A DNA stretch of 6,393 nt from assembly GCA_964458125.1 (NCBI GenBank), contig CAYWHE010000227.1, positions 1-6,393 of the forward strand. Direction: 5' to 3'. The DNA is from CAYWHE01 sp964458125. Its GTDB lineage: Bacteria; Bacteroidota; Bacteroidia; AKYH767-A; OLB10. Positions 6,188 through 6,393 of this stretch are shown piece by piece. A model generated the notes under the pieces. The model had not been told where the DNA came from and did no database searches. It was given only the letters and a program-made list of their open reading frames with translations. The position numbers and the translations under genes are program-made. Every line of letters begins with the position of its first letter. The first letter of the stretch is position 1.

Positions 6188-6393
6188 TTACTTCATCTTC
6201 ACCATGCGTTTGGTATCCGCATTTTTTCCATCAACGATCAGGCTGTAGGAATAAATACCGCTGTTGATGTTTCCAGCTTCGACCTCCATCTGGCCTTCGC
6301 CTTTCTGATTCAGCATGACTTCCTTCATCCGGACTCCTGTTGCATTGTAAAAAACAAGCGATGCCTTGCTGACCGTTTCAGGGACAAAATACC
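6188..6393 (-). CDS. C-terminal end of a T9SS-type protein with type A sorting domain (5' part outside window)
   Basis: The last 67 codons plus two bases of a gene ending with TAA at 6190-6188. The product resembles the type A C-terminal sorting domain of T9SS cargo: it opens with YFVPET, continues with SLVFYNATGVRMKEV (11-25 of the visible part), a GEGQMEVEAGNINSGIY segment (31-47), then YSYSLIVDGK (47-56) and ends in the basic KRMVKMK (61-67). This beta-sandwich domain directs passage through the outer-membrane T9SS translocon and is normally cleaved on export, with or without attachment to a surface lipid. The variant with SLIVDGK and a short basic end is often found on long repetitive, fibre-like or adhesin-like proteins; the passenger cannot be seen here. 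It ends 71 bp before yciO and need not be functionally tied to it. Confidence 0.9.
   Translation of the reverse strand, partial: YFVPETVSKASLVFYNATGVRMKEVMLNQKGEGQMEVEAGNINSGIYSYSLIVDGKNADTKRMVKMK

Overview
The window comes from a member of the Bacteroidota. Three things support this. The fragment at the right edge ends in a type A C-terminal sorting domain of the type IX secretion system (T9SS), which is confined to this phylum and its close relatives. There are tandem DUF6089/PorG-like outer-membrane proteins whose signal peptides end in Ala|Gln. Several genes are preceded by the Bacteroidota -7 promoter element TAnnTTTG instead of a clear Shine-Dalgarno sequence. The class cannot be fixed from the window; base composition is balanced, not AT-rich.

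All seven genes are on the minus strand, so the order of transcription is right to left. (1) 6393-6188: C-terminal 67 residues of a protein carrying a T9SS sorting domain. (2) 6116-5493: a YciO-type member of the YrdC/Sua5 family. (3) 5405-4524: NAD kinase. (4) 4441-3539 and (5) 3482-2643: two diverged tandem paralogues of the DUF6089/PorG family. (6) 2547-715: a polytopic membrane protein with the sequence signatures of TMTC-type (DUF1736) glycosyltransferases fused to C-terminal TPRs. (7) 585-1: the N-terminal RecA domain of a DEAD-box-type RNA helicase, cut by the window edge. An 11-bp perfect hairpin with a T-rich tail (639-683) probably ends the transcript of gene 6. Intergenic gaps are 56-129 bp, and no stretch over 300 bp lacks a gene. 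No tRNA, rRNA, CRISPR array or insertion sequence was seen.

The coherent biological theme is the cell envelope and T9SS: a probable T9SS cargo, two PorG-like proteins, and a putative periplasm-facing glycosyltransferase. From memory of other Bacteroidota, nadK followed by a DUF6089 gene is a common arrangement, usually continuing into uppS, bamA and ompH. Here the continuation is replaced by a second DUF6089 copy and the TMTC-like gene. The most notable single-gene oddity is the helicase, whose motif II reads DEAE and whose Q motif and motif Ia also deviate from consensus. I see no clearly undescribed system; the best leads are the duplicated PorG-like pair beside the TMTC-like enzyme, and the variant helicase.
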